From: Chaetomium olivaceum
Lineage: Eukaryota > Ascomycota > Sordariomycetes > Sordariales > Chaetomiaceae
Length of the DNA stretch: 64,000 bases
Direction: 5' to 3'
Assembly: GCA_039881045.1 (NCBI GenBank)
Contig: JAYWVB010000026.1
Coordinates: forward strand, 186,001 to 250,000
The translations under genes and the position numbers were made by a program. The first letter of the stretch is position 1, and each line of letters opens with the position of its first letter. The notes beneath the pieces are model-generated. The model had not been told where the DNA came from. It worked only from the letters and a program-made list of their open reading frames with translations, and did no database searches. Positions 38,101-50,505 of this stretch are shown here, piece by piece.

Positions 38101-39304
38101 GCAGCGCCCGCAAACTCAACACCCTCAGCGGATTACTCCCCTGCGAAATCTCATTCACCTTCACATGCTCAATCACGCCGGGAACACTCGCCTGCATGAC
38201 ATCCTCCAGCGTATCCGCGACAGCCGCAAACATATCCGGATTCATCAGCCCCCAGACCAGGCCCAGCGCCGTATTCAACCACTCGACACTCTCAGGAATC
38301 AGATTCACCACCGCCATCTCGCCCCTCCTCCTTTCCGCACTCCACTCCATCGCCCTGCCCCTGCCCACCAGATCCCTCATCCACATGTACATCGCGCCCG
38401 CCACCCCCATTCCCAGCGGAACCAACCCCCACAGACTCCCGCCGCCCCACCACTTCCCCAGCACCACCACGGCCAGAAACAGCCCCACGCAGAGCACGTT
38501 GGCCCGCGCCTCGATCGCCGCGTACATGGGCTCGTAGCTGACGGCGGGGGTCGGGTGGAACAGCACGTTGGTCTTTTCGCCGTGGATGGGCACGTCGGAC
38601 GTGGCGCCCTCGGCGAGGGGTCGGGCGGCGCGGTGATGTCCTGCGCGATGCGGTATTCTTCGCCCGATTGGGAAGGGTCGGTTTGGTGCGTGGTGGGGCG
38701 GGACAGGTTCGCGTTGGGGATTGTGAGCTGTGGTTCATCGTGTCTGGTGTTAGCTGGGGGTTGGCGTTGGGTGTGGAGGGGGGGGTGGTTTGGTTGGTTG
38801 GTTGGTTGGTTGGCGTTGGCTGGTTGGAAGAAGGGGGGCGGGGAGTTGAGGATAGAAGAGGAGATGGGAGGGTGACGGAGGAGATGGGAGGGCGACGGAG
38901 TAGGGGGGAGGGCAAGGGTAAGAGGAGAAAGTAAGGGACTAAGGAGAGAGAGTAAGGGGTATGTATGGTAAGGGGAAACTAACCATCGGCTCCTCTGCCG
39001 CCTTCATATGCTCACTACTGATATCCTCAATCTCGACGTCCTTGCCCGTCATCGGGTCGCGCACGGTGCGCCGGTTCTTGCCCGGCTTGCCGTGGCCCAC
39101 CGGTACGTGGTCTTTGGCCTCGTCATTGCCGCCATTGTCGCCGCCTTTGCCGGCGCGGTTGGCCTGGTTTTGTTGTGAGTCGATCTGGGCGTCGCGCTCC
39201 CGCTTTTGTTTGTCGAGTGATTCGACAAACTGCTTGATGTTGGGGATGCGGTTCTGGCCCGAGTAGTGCTGCCCCGAGGGGTAGACCTTTTCGTCGGTGT
39301 TCAT
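35152..39304 (-). CDS. SMP- and C2-domain membrane protein, Mug190/tricalbin type, with two frameshifts
   Basis: Likely a lipid-transfer tether at ER membrane contacts, by family. Exons 39304-38984, 38727-35338 and 35266-35152 use donors gttagt and gtgagt. The N-terminus runs from MNTDEKVYPSGQHYSGQNRI to TVRDPMTGKDVEIEDI. Then come HGEKTNVLFHPTPAVSYEP, a hydrophobic hairpin (VLCVGLFLAVVVLGKWW, GLVPLGMGVAGAMYMWM), an SMP-like domain (ESVEWLNTALGLVWGLMNPD), a first C2 domain with SDPYICVSFSKFG, a second C2 domain with AYCTVLVNDELVYKT, and an acidic Ser-rich tail. Odd: one base seems missing at 37900-37902 (QLVFYLGVKGLFG) and another at 38609-38613 (PDPSPEGATSDVPIHG). The exons sum to 3826 nt, so adding exactly two bases restores 1275 residues. 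Confidence 0.9.
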
Positions 39305-40577
39305 GGTGGCGGTGTGTTTGTTGTGTTGGTGGGTGGATGGGAAACTGGGGTCATGAGGTGGTAGAGCCCAGCCAGCCTTCAGCAAAGAAGGTCAGGGTAC
39401 AGTAAGTAGGCAGGTGGTTTTCAAGCTGTTAATCACTTCGAGTGTAGTTGGACATTGAAGCCAGCCCTGAGATAGATCACGGTAGGTACTCGGTAGGATG
39501 ATGGACTGGAGAAAGTTACGGTAGCAGTGGAAGGAAAGGCAGCAGTTATATCAGCCCCTCAAATATCTACTGACGATCACGGTAACTCAATCACAAAGCT
39601 GCGATCTCTCCTACTGTATACATATACTGTACGTTGTTACTTGCTGGGTGGCTGCATCTTACGTAGCTCCCCTCCCCAGTCCCCCCTTTCAACATTCAAC
39701 ATCCCGGATTCAAAGCAACATCTCAGCTGGGACGGGGGGTAACAGGCTGGCCCTGCCTCCCAATGGCATGGAACGGGCCAGCCGATCCATCCAACCTCGG
39801 ATCGAGAATCTGGTTGAGTTACAGTCTTGTTTCCAGCAACCGATAATCAATGACGTCGATGTGGTGTGTGCCCACTTTCCCGGTACGGGGGCCGGCGGGT
39901 GTGTTCCGGGATGACGTAATGGGCCGACCTCACGGGCCGGCGCTTAACACGCACCCACCCGCACAACACACACATGGGATCAGGTTACAGCAGCATTCGG
40001 TTACGGTAGTTTTGTGCGTCGAGATGGAAAATGGTTGGTTCATGATGTCTCGACTTGGGTTATGTCGAGCACGGTCGATAGCCGCTCTCAGGTGTGCATG
40101 CTGCTATTTCGAGCTCAGTGATATGGAAAGTACTGTACATGATCTGTAACAGTAGACATGGGCACGATGAATGTAAACAACTAGTTGTGGCGGAGAAGGG
40201 GGTGGTTTAACCTGTGAGCGAGGAGGTGGGTTCATCGACACCGAGAGTAGGATGACCATAGTAACTGTACGAGTTTGATGATCCCAATGGACGTCCATCT
40301 AAACACACAAACACTTTTCAGTTCTAGCTTATATCAAGTTATGTTTAATTTCTTGTTTATATCTACAATGGCTTTCCTCCTCTTAGTTTTCAGACCGTCT
40401 TCGGCAGTCAGTTATACTACACAGATCCTCATCCACCAATCCCTCATAACCTCATCCAACTCATAAACAAGTACAATAATACCACCCAGGTATCCAATAT
40501 CAATGCTCGCTATCCTGTATCCCACCCCGTCATGATGCCCTCCCGTTAAAACCCCCTCAGTAACTTCGTAACCCTCC
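39305..40577. other. Intergenic region upstream of the Mug190-like gene
   Basis: About 1.27 kb. It contains repeated ggtaggtactcggtagg-like strings at 39480-39500 and otherwise nothing recognisable. Confidence 0.5.
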
Positions 40578-41148
40578 CTAAGAAACGACATCCCTCCACG
40601 GCACCCACCCCCTTCCACCCCTTTCCCCAATCGGCCTGGCAGTCATAGTCGGCGTGCCCTCATCCATCTCAACATCCCCATCCCCCATCCCACTGTGCGG
40701 AGTAGTAGTAGTAGTAGTATACAGCCCCAAACCCAGCCCAAACCCCTTCTTCCCCATTCCCGTTCCCACCCGCCTTTCATCACCCCCTTCACCCTCGCCA
40801 TCCCCCTCCTGATCCTGATCCCCCTCCTCAGCCTCGACCGACGTGAAACTGCTCGCATCCGACATCTCCACATCAGCTTCATCCCGACTATGCAAGCTAC
40901 TCCCAGCACTAGTAATCGACTCCATGCTCGGCGTGGGCGGCTCGACCACCACCATGCCCCCGAGCGGCGGCGACATGCCCATACTGCCCAGGCTCATCCC
41001 CAAGCTCATGCCTGTCGACATGCCCAGGGGCTCGGGGGTCAGGTGGCGGACGCTGTTGGCGCAGGACGACGAGGCGCAGGACATAGAGTCTGGGGTGGAG
41101 TGGCGGGTGGGGAGGAGGGAGGCCGGGATGGGGGTTAGTTCGCGGGTG

Positions 41149-41183
<35 letters not shown>

Positions 41184-42565
41184 GAGCTCCTGTTGCTGTA
41201 GCTGCAGCTGTTCTTGTTGTTGTGGAGGTTGGGATTGGGGTTGCGGCGCGGATTGCGGCGCAGCGTGGATCGGTGCGGGGGGTTGGAGTGCAGGGACTTT
41301 CGTTACGGCGCGGGCGGGTGGGACTGGGATCGCAAGGAGGGGCACTTGCGCTTGCGTGTGATTTTGCGTCGTCTGTGCCTGCTCCTGTGCCTGGGTTGCT
41401 GCAGCGACTGCTTTGGCGAGCGCCTGCTGGTTTCGTGTTCGTGGCCGAGGGGCGGGCACGGCGAGGACGGGCACCGAGGGCGGGGCGTCTATCTTGGCCG
41501 TCACCGGTTCGGCGTCGACGGCCTCCCCCCCCTCCTCAGCATCCTCGTCCTGCCCGATCGTCCAAACCCAGCGTCGCTTCTTCTCCTTGCGCTTACCCCC
41601 CCTCTTGCGGATGCCGCCGCCCGTCGGCGAGAGCGCCAACGGTGTGGATGCGTGCATGTTGGCCATGCGCCGCCGCATCTCCTCAAATGGCCCAGGCGTC
41701 TGCCCCCCGTCGCGCGTGCTGGCCGCGTCGGTCATGGCCTGGTCGGAAGAAGACTGTCGCCGTCGTCCGAAGACGCGACCGAGGGCGAGATGGGCGTGGC
41801 GTCCTCGGCGAGGAGGTCGATATGGGATTTAATGTATCGGCTGGTGGTGATTTCCTGCGTCAGGGGGCTGTTGTAGGCCACCCGGCGCAGCGCCTTTTCC
41901 TGTAGCCGGAGAGACTGCCGCCTGGGAGATTCAGGAGACAGTGTGCTGAGCGGCGGGAGAGGCGAGTTGCGGAGAATGCTGCGCAGGCTGCGCGGGTGAG
42001 TGTAGGGCGGCTTGGTGCTGTTGTTGGGCACTGTCGTCCGCCTCCTGGGATTTTGTGTGGACGGCGCCGGGCCAGGAGCATTCAACCCCGGCGGAGGCAG
42101 GGCAGTTGCGGGCGTTGCCGCGTCAAAGGTGAACACCTGAGAACCGTTCTGCTCTTGCGGCTGCGCCGAGAGGGGTGGTGTTGCTGTCATGGCGCTGGGG
42201 AAGAAGACCTGCCTGGCCACGGCCGGAGACATTGCCTGTGCGGTTACGGGCGTGTCGAGGTAAGGCCCCAGGTACGGCGTGTGTGCGGTGGGCTTCTTCA
42301 CCTCTACGTCCTGTGTCTGCAAACGCAGGGTCGGCTTCTTGCCGCCTACGAAGGCCATTGGCGGCTTCTCTTGGATCGGGGTTGACCGGTCGACAGCGGT
42401 GGCGTAGACATTAGAGAGAGTATTAAACGATGTCGGCGACTTGACGTCAACGGTAGCGGCCAGACACCTTGACGTCCGCATAGTCGGGCCGTTGGCGAGG
42501 GCCTTGATTTGGAGGGACAGCCTCGGCCGCTTCCCCGGGCTCTGTGACCTAGATGACGACGACAT
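40578..42565 (-). CDS. Hypothetical protein with polyglutamine tract, one frameshift
   Basis: No enzymatic domain recognised. The N-terminal half has SPGKRPRLSLQIKAL, TPYLGPYLDTPVTAQAM, HPRSLRSILRNSPLPPL, then SLRLQEKALRRVAYNSPLTQEITTSRYIKSHIDLL. The C-terminal half starts DGGQTPGPFEEMRRRMANM followed by a basic cluster (KRGGKRKEKKRRWVWTIG). Then comes a Gln/Pro-rich region with about ten consecutive Gln codons (gct/ctg run at 41152-41180), a Met/Ser-rich region and an acidic stretch. The basic clusters and low complexity suggest a nuclear protein. Odd: the two halves are in different frames, with the switch at about 41745-41757. The total of 1988 nt is one short of a multiple of three, so one lost base would give 662 residues. 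Confidence 0.78.
41152..41180. repeat. Trinucleotide (CTG/CAG) repeat, about 10 units
   Basis: Pure ctg run on the plus strand coding for polyglutamine on the minus strand, within the hypothetical protein at 40578-42565. Confidence 0.9.
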
Positions 42566-44589
42566 CGTGATCTAACAAGCGAACAACAACAAACGGAGCG
42601 GGGCCGGTAATCCGGAGTCGGAATCGGAGTCGGAGTCGGTCTCGATCGAATTAGGTGACCGTCGGCGATAGGGAGTTCGGGATGGGGCGATTAGTTAGAA
42701 CCTGGAATAGAGCAAGCAGGCCACCTGCGTGGTTCGGTTCCTAAGCCAGCTAGGAATGAATCAATAGGGCAGGCGAGCGTGCGACCTCCTCGGTTGGCCG
42801 AGCAGACGAAATGGTGACCAGAGCGTGAGCGCCAGGAAGTCGGCGGGATTCCAGGGGAGGGCGGCTATATGTGTACAACTTTTGGTGTGTTTGCCTTGTT
42901 CCCCCCACTGTGCTCTTGTGCTGGGTCGAGTTCTTGTCTGGAAGAGAGCTGGCGGCTAGTGTGGCATGGGGGAAGGGCATGGGAGGGGGACGAGGGGGAA
43001 GCAGGCGAAGAAGGAGCAAGCGCCAGGGCAGTTCGGACGAATACAATCCAGGCTCCCTGCAAGCCACCCCAGCATCCTGGCACACAGTATGGAGACGCTT
43101 TTGACGCTGTCGGAGCTGTCAGTCAGCGGGAAACTGTGGGAGACTGAGGGAATCTGCGGGAAACTGCAGCGAGTTGCAGTGAGTTGCAGGGGTGGTGGGT
43201 AGGGTGTCACTGGGTGTGACAAGGAAAAGGCCTCCATTTTGCCCTGCAGAGTCTGCAGAGTGACGCTCCAGCCACCGTGGTTGGTCCGTCACTGAAGGAA
43301 GCGGTCGTGGTGAGTGGCCAGCACACTTCCTGCAGCTTGCAGGCGCAGGCGCTGTCTTTACCAATCATAGCAACGGAGGGAGCCAGGATTTAACACAAGA
43401 TCCACCTGCAGCCAAAGTCACATCGCGTCTATTTCCCGCCAAAGTTGAATTTAGAACCCCCGATTCGGCAGGAGGCTTGCGTCCATTGCCCGCGCTAACG
43501 TTAGTTAGTGGTGAACAGGCGCGATCGAGGAGTCGACAGTCAAAGACAAGTGGAGGTGTTGGTTTTCCGAGTCATCGACAATGAGTGCGAGACTGGGGGC
43601 AACCGAGGTGGCTTCTTCTGTGTAGCCCAAGGATTACTGTGTACTCGGCGTGGCGTTCTAGAAGGGTTTTATCGTTCTTTTTTCTTCTTTTACGAACAAA
43701 CTCCTTCCAGGGTGTTTGTTGAGAAAATACCCGACCGTCCCAACATCCATAAGCGCCGGTCAGCCGCCCCCAGACCGCAACGCAATTAAGGTAGGTCTCC
43801 CGTATAACGACCGACCTCGCCGCCAAATTTTGCCACCGTAGTCCAGCCCTCGTGATGGCCACAGTCATAATCTGTAATGAAATGAGCGGTGAATGCAATC
43901 GTCAGCGTGATCCGCCCGGCTGGAAAGAAAAGCCACCAAAACGTGGGTTGCACAGGACACGGATTGTCCCGGGGAGAAATTTGACATTTTGGGACGAAAA
44001 TAGGTCAAAACGAAACTGATCTGCGGAGCCGGGGCTAACCTGGGGCTCGACGGTCCCCAGCTAGGACGGGACAATGGGATGCGACAAAAGGAGCGAAAAA
44101 ATAAGGATTTGTGGGGGAGGGAAGAAGGGAAGGAATAAACGTTAAAAAAACAAACTAGCAAACGCCATTTGCGGAGCCTGATGCTCGTTGGAGGTTTTAT
44201 TGACTGTGAGTCGTGTTCGCTTCGAGTTTTCCGTGCGAAGTACTTCGTACCCTGCGAACAACCTGGGAAGTCTTGGTGAACACATGTGTTCATGCCAGGC
44301 ACGCTAAGGCGGCGCTATCCGAGTCACGCACAGACATGTTTCCACTGGAAAGAGTTCGGCCGGCCTAAAAATAGATGAGAAATTCAACACCGACAACTCA
44401 ATTGACAATTGAGGATCGTCCCGCCATCTTGGCCCGAGACAGCAGCAACCACAACTCCACTCTACAGGGAAATCCTAGATGGATGATGATGTTCCCGTAA
44501 ACAAAACATCAGAATTGGCCCGGCGATGCCTTGGATGACACGTTGACGCGTCCACTTACCTGGCAATCGACCGCAGCAAAAGACTCCCG
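42566..44589. other. Divergent intergenic region of 2.0 kb
   Basis: Two head-to-head promoters. It contains a ggagtcgga-type hexanucleotide repeat at about 42612-42638, direct repeats of gcgggaaactg and gagttgcagt near 43126-43190, and a small hairpin (aacaaac..gtttgtt) near 43698-43723. Open frames here are short and unrecognised. Confidence 0.5.
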
Positions 44590-46710
44590 ATGGATCCCTC
44601 GTCCATCAAGAAGGCGCCACGGCGGCGCGACGACCGGGTTTTGCTCCATTTTGTACAGCCTCCCTCATTTCCTTTCTCCAGGTTCTTGACCCCGCCCGGC
44701 GACGACTATGTAGGAACTCTCCGTCTGACACGGCGATCTTTCTGTTTTCTCCCTAGGATTTGGACTGCTTCTATGCGCAGTGTGTCGAGAATCGCCAGCC
44801 ATCCCTCCGGGCTTTACCCCTCGGAATCAAACAAAAGGGGATCCTCGCCACGTGCAATTACGTGGCCCGTCGTCGTGGCGTCAAGAAGCTGATGCCCATC
44901 GCCCAAGCCAAAAAGACCTGCCCGGACCTTGTGCTTGCCGACGGCGAGGATCTGTCTCCCTTCCGCGACGTGTCCAAGCGCTTGCACGCTCTGCTCCGGT
45001 CTTACTCATGGAACGGCAAGGTCGAGCGTCTGGGGCTCGATGAGATATTCCTAGATGTCACCGACCTTGTCTCGTACAATGTCGAGCTCCTGAACAAAAA
45101 CTCCCTGCGCCAGTCCTATTTTTGTCTGTCCCGGTCAGACCCGGAGGTCGGATTCGAGTATGATGCCACGTGCTTTGCCGGGTGCGTGCTGGGCGGCGAT
45201 GGCGTACCATCTTACGAGAATGTCTTGTACATGCGCCTTTTGGTGGCGTCTCACCTGGCCAGATATCTCAGGTTGAAGATTGAGGAGCAAGGGTACACCA
45301 GTGCCTGCGGGATATCCACCAACAAACTGCTCGCGAAACTCGCTGGTGACAAGAATAAGCCGCAGAACCAGACCGTGCTCCTCGCCCTGTGCCAACAAGA
45401 TGTTTTGTCTTTCATGGACGAGCATAGCCTCCGTAAGGTCCCCGGGATCGGGTCCAAGACGACCCGCGTGCTGGAAGGCTTCGTCCTCGGCAAGGAACCG
45501 GAGCCAGACACGCACTCGATGGAGTGTTCGACCACCGTAGGCCAGGTCCGGACCCACCCCGACATCGCCCCGGCGGCCCTCTCCCGGCTCCTCTCCGGCC
45601 CGGGCTCCGAGAGGGGTCTCGGGCCCAAAGTATGGGCCCTGCTCCACGGCGTAGACGACACGGACGTCAAACCGGCCCGTGACATCCCCACCCAGATCAG
45701 CATCGAGGACTCGTACCGCGGGCTCAACCACCCCTCCGAGATCCACCGCGAGCTGCTCGCCATCACCACCTCCCTGCTCCGGCGCATGCACACAGACCTG
45801 CTCGCAGAGGAGAGAGGAGGAGGAGGATGATGATGCCGACCCGGCCAATCCCACCACTGCCACCACCACCACCGGCCGCAAGTGGCTGGCACGCCCCAAA
45901 ACCATCCGCCTCTCCACGCGGCCCTACACCACCTTCCAAGACGACAAGCCGTACAACTGGGCGCGCCACTCGCGCAGCTGCCCGCTGCCGTCCTTTGTCT
46001 TCCACACGGGGCTCGCAACGGCAGCAGCAGCAGCAGCAGGCCCGCCGCCCCTCGAGCGCACCGCCGCGCGCCTCGTAGCCGAGACCCTCCTCCCGCTCTT
46101 CCACAAGCTCAACCCCTCCCCCGCCACCAAACCTCCCGGGGCACCCTCGCCCCCGGCGCCGGGTGGTGGTGGTCTGCCGAGGTCATCTCATCACACCCCC
46201 CATCCTGACCCTGACACTGAGACAACCAACACCAACACCAACACCAACACCAACATCAATCCTGACCCTGACCGCGGCTTGGTGAAGAGTGACGGCCCCG
46301 GCGGGTGGAACATCGGGCTGATGAACGTGTGCGTGACCAACATGTCGGCCGGCGACGGCGGCGATATCGGGGCCATGTTCCGGCGCCAGGAGGGGGTACT
46401 ACGGGAGTTTACGGTGTATGATTCCGCTGGAGGTGGGGAGGTAGACGAGGGTGGTGTTGGTGGTGATAATGATACTGTTAACGATGGCGACGGCGTTGGT
46501 AATGGTGAAGAGGGAGAAGGTGGAGAAGAGGGGTGGGTAGATACAGATACGGATGTGGAGATGGAGATGGACAGTGAGACGGATGATGTATGGGACAACG
46601 ATGAGACGACCGACGAAGAGGTTGCCGCGTTGTGTCCCCTCTGTGAGCGGCTGGTTCCGCGCTTTGCTGTGTTGGCGCACGAGCGGTATCACAGCTTAGG
46701 GGATGCTTGA
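44590..46710 (+). CDS. Y-family translesion DNA polymerase, Pol iota type, one frameshift
   Basis: Error-prone polymerase for bypass of DNA lesions in the nucleus. Exon 1 (44590-44652) ends VLLHF, and exon 2 (44757-46710) continues DLDCFYAQCVENRQPSL. Catalytic carboxylates: Asp of DLDCFYAQ and Asp-Glu of RLGLDEIFLDVTD. Other blocks: CNYVARRRGVKKLM, SACGISTNKLLAKLAGDKNKPQNQT and the helix-hairpin-helix LRKVPGIGSKTTRVL. The little-finger region includes IPTQISIEDSYRGL and KTIRLSTRP. The C-terminus has a Cys-Cys-His-His element (LCPLCERL, LAHERYHS) that looks like a ubiquitin-binding zinc finger. Odd: within the gag/gga run at 45807-45826 one base too many breaks the frame. Without it the exons give 671 residues. 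Confidence 0.92.
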
Positions 46711-47196
46711 CGGCGGAAATACCCGCTGCGACGTTGAGTATGTACGCTAATGGTAATATGCGATGGACCTTCTAACGCGACGCTGTTGCCTTGAGTATAA
46801 AAAGTCCACATAGGAAGGAATGTAACGTAAAGTAATCTCCCCCCGTTCTCGTGGGTATCTGAGCCTAGTGAAAAAACCACATTCAGTCCCCTGAAGTAAT
46901 CCCGCAATGCCCGTTGACATGACACAAAAATATGTACATGGGGTAAGATAGCAACAACAACAAGTATAGCTACGCTTGTGTTGAAAAGCCGAAAACCGAT
47001 ATAAACACAAACCCCGATTTTTACACCGAGGCGAGATCGCCAACCTCCCATTGCAGGCAGTCTTACTAGCTGCTGCCCACAAACCGAACCAAACCAAATC
47101 CAACCCAACCAGAGAACCGCTTATATGGACCAAACGCACAACGCCCCAACCATACCCAAAGTATCACACCTACCAACAGCACCACAGAGCCTCCTC
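46711..47196. other. Convergent 3' region between the polymerase and bHLH genes
   Basis: About 490 bp, AT-richer than its flanks, with several aataa-type strings suited to polyadenylation. No gene seen. Confidence 0.5.
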
Positions 47197-48614
47197 CTAC
47201 CCAGCAGCAGAGTGCGCAGCGATATCCCCCCCACCCCCACCACCACCACCATTCCTTCCCGCCGCAAAGCTCAACAAGCGCTCCAACTCGCGATTCCCCT
47301 CCTGCGCCTTCTCGATCCAATCCACCATGCGGCACAAGCCATCCGACCGACTGAGCGCGTTCATAGTCAGCTCGGGCACGAGCGCCGCCAGCCGGCCGTA
47401 GCCGCCCTTGATGAGCTGGCGGCGCTTCTTCTCGCTGTCGACGTGGTTGAGGCGCCGCTGCTCCTCGGTGAGCACGGTGCGGGGGGACTTTTTGCGCGCG
47501 CCGCGTTTGGTGTTGGTGCCGGGGGCGGCCGCGGTGGATTTTCGTCCTCGCTTGGGGGCGGAAGTGGTTGTTGTTGTTGATTCGGTGTCGTTGAGCTGCT
47601 GCTCGGGGATGGTGGCGGGCAGGCTGCCGTGTTGGTGGCCGAGCCCGGGGGTATCGTGGTCGCGGTTGTTGAGCGTCGTCGGGGGGTTTCGGGCGTTGTT
47701 GGGCTGGCGGCCATGGCGAGCGCGCCCGTCTTGCTGGTCTTTCTCCGCCGGGCTGGTGGTTCCTCGGGTGCTGGCGGGATGTGAGGTACGGTTCTGCGCC
47801 GCCCTAGGACGAGTAACGAGTTCCCTGCGGCCGTGCTCGGGGATGCCGGCGCCCATGTGGTGGGACTGGCTGCTCTGGTGGGCCCGGCGCTGTGATTCGG
47901 TTCGAGGCAGTTGAGATATGCGAGCTGGCCCGCCGCGAGGGCCTCGGTGGTTTCGTTTTCTGAAGAGGGCACAAAGTTGGCCGTGGTAAAATTTGGATCT
48001 GACCCGAACCGCACATCGAACGGGGAGGTTTGGTTTTCCTTCGAATGCTGGCGGAACAGCCCTGTGTCGATAGGCTCGTTATAGCGCCTATGTTGGAGTC
48101 CTTGCTGGGAGGAGGATCGGAGTTGCTCGGGTTGGACCTGGCCGTTCGAGGACGTGATTGTCTCGTGAGCCAAAGCTTGCTGGTCGGGGAATAGGCTCAT
48201 CCCGTAGGGGCCGGTGCTGCCGCCCACGAGGGTGGCTGCTGCGGCCACATCGTCCGGGGTTGGAGGGGCGTTGAAATAACCCTCTGGGAAGTGTGACGGC
48301 CCTGAAGTAGAAAAACCGAAACCCAGCTGTGTTGTCGTCCCTTGAGACTGGTGATGGTGTAAGTTAGAAGACGGAGCCCCAAAACTCGAGTGGTCTAGGC
48401 TTTGAAGTCGGCGGGGCTGATGGAGCGGCTCATGTAGATTTGAGTTGCTAGCCTCTTCAAGGCTGTGTGCGGCGGAGAAATCGATGGTGCCGAACATCTT
48501 GGTAAACATGGTGTCGTCGGGCTCTCCGAGAGTGACTTGGTGCGCCACGACGTTCGCGGGGGGCATCATCCAATCGGCTGTGTAAACACCCCCCAGCCTC
48601 TCTACCGCTGCCAT
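47197..48614 (-). CDS. bHLH transcription factor, one frameshift
   Basis: Sequence-specific DNA-binding regulator. The basic helix-loop-helix lies near the C-terminus: EEQRRLNHVDSEKKRRQLIKG as basic region and helix 1, and SRSDGLCRMVDWIEKAQEGNRELERLL as helix 2. It is preceded by a Thr-rich stretch and the basic motif PKRGRKST. The N-terminal two thirds are Ser/Gln/Pro-rich, as in activation regions. The Asn-Val/Asp-x-Glu-Lys-Lys-Arg-Arg pattern resembles Ino4-type factors, but the target is not predictable. The start is the first in-frame ATG (MAAVERLGGVYTADW). Odd: the reading frame changes at a G6 run, 47681-47686, between PTTPETP and NNRDHDTPGLG. One base lost there accounts for the length remainder. 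Confidence 0.87.
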
Positions 48615-50505
48615 GTCGGTCACATCTTTCGGGGGTAGAGTGAGTTGAAGAAGTTGTTGAGATATTGGTGATCGCGGTTGTCAAGCAGTTCGGTGCTACC
48701 TAAGACGGGCGAGTCTTCTCTCTTTGGATGTTGAATTGTTCGATAATTCATCATGTTCTCGTGCGCAAACAACAACGACTAGGGCGGCTGACAGAGACGG
48801 TGCGATCATTGAGCGCTGAGTATGTAGAGGTGAAAGAGTAGACAATGTTTAGCCGACGTCTGTTTAGAGTATCTCAGGACCGTGGTCACAAGCGGAAGGG
48901 TGGGATGGGAAAGTGAAGGAAGGCTTTGTGTTCGCGTTCTGGGTTCTCGAGAAGTTGGAATGACAGGGGCCTAAGGTGCTCAGGGTCTGCTGTGGGGTGG
49001 CCAGGAGACCCGACCACCGAGTTATCGAGGGTGCGGGGGATCAATTTGTGATTGGATTCTGAATTTCCTGGGGTTTTGACAAGGGCCAGTAGGGGATTTC
49101 TGGTCCAAAGAAACCGTCCACGGCATTGTAAAAAATCACACAAGATAGTAGGTTTGCAAGGTTTGTCGATGGATGCGTGCTCCGTTTGCATGATTTGAAA
49201 CGCATTCGATATGTCTGTTGTACCTGCTAATTTGCGACCGAGAACTGGAGAAGGGATATGTCTCGACTATGCAATTATGCGGTAGCAGCTGGTCCACTCC
49301 TTCAGTGCACTGGCACACGACTGTGGGAGTTCAGTCCTTGCAATTGTCACATGCGCTCTTTTGCTGCTCCATTTGAAACACCCCGCATCAAATGGTGGTC
49401 AGGTACCGCTGCCCCACCGCCGAGCAGCGGCGAGGGCATCCTGGTAGTTATAGGAGGAACCTGGAAAAGAGATGCGACTTCCCCAGTGATGTAATGGCCC
49501 AGTCGTCAGTTCCAGACTCTTGAGCATTTGGCATCAATCTTGGTTGTCGTTAACGACCAACCTGCAAGATACGATGATCGACGAGGTTGACTCATCTTAA
49601 AAGGCTGCTTGAGTTTCAATTCCTGCCTCGTTACTTCGTACTCGTAAGATTCTTAGAAGGGGATGCATCGGTGGCCAGGTGCCCTCCCCTTTTCAGAAGA
49701 CATTACATATCCATGGATGTCAAGGAGGTAAGCTATGCACATCATAGGGCAATCACTACATGCATCGGGTCAAATAGGGTTGTCAACCACACAACCTCTT
49801 CCGAACCGACGTCAGCCGCGTGGATGCCTACTTGAGTACCGTCGGATGTACTGTAACTGCATGGACATTACCTTCGTGAAGGTCTCTGGTAACTCCGGCG
49901 AATTGACAGCGTACCAAAAATCGTGGTCGGATCTGTCGGTGCAACATCAGCCATAGTCCCGGGACTACGGTTCGCGATTTCGTGATTTGCGGCCCAGTTG
50001 GCTCTCACTTTGAGATGGAACGAGAAACAACCGGGCACCGCGGGTTCAGAACAGCCCCTGTACGCTCAAATTACATGCATTGCGGGGGAGATGGATCGGT
50101 GACCGGGGTGGTTTTCAGGTTGTCATTTTAATATGGGGCACATGTCCCGAGGTTATGCAGTTTAGCGTCCCTCAGCTCAGCCCAAACTTCGTGCTGTATG
50201 GATGTACCTTCCTTCCGTCTTTCATGGGCTGACTGCCTTACATTTGCAAATTTTGATGATGGGTTCCGCGTCTTGAATTAGCGTTCCGGAATGGTTTACA
50301 ACAACAGTGCGTGTACCTATGTATGGGTTGCTTTTCCAAAACCACTGAGCAGCTTCCATCGGCTTTGAATATACAAGGAACATTCCATTGGCCCCGGTCA
50401 CTTAACTGGTAGCGTATTCCGTACATACCCAAACGCGCCCGAGGTAATCACATATCACCCCCTTTACGAAGTATTATCAATCATCATCATCAACCACCAC
50501 GCTCC
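48615..50505. other. Divergent intergenic region of 1.9 kb
   Basis: Promoters of the bHLH gene and of the TMEM135-like gene. Long upstream regions are common for regulatory genes in these fungi. Open frames at 48886-49318 and 49587-49956 are unrecognised. No repeat stands out. Confidence 0.5.
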
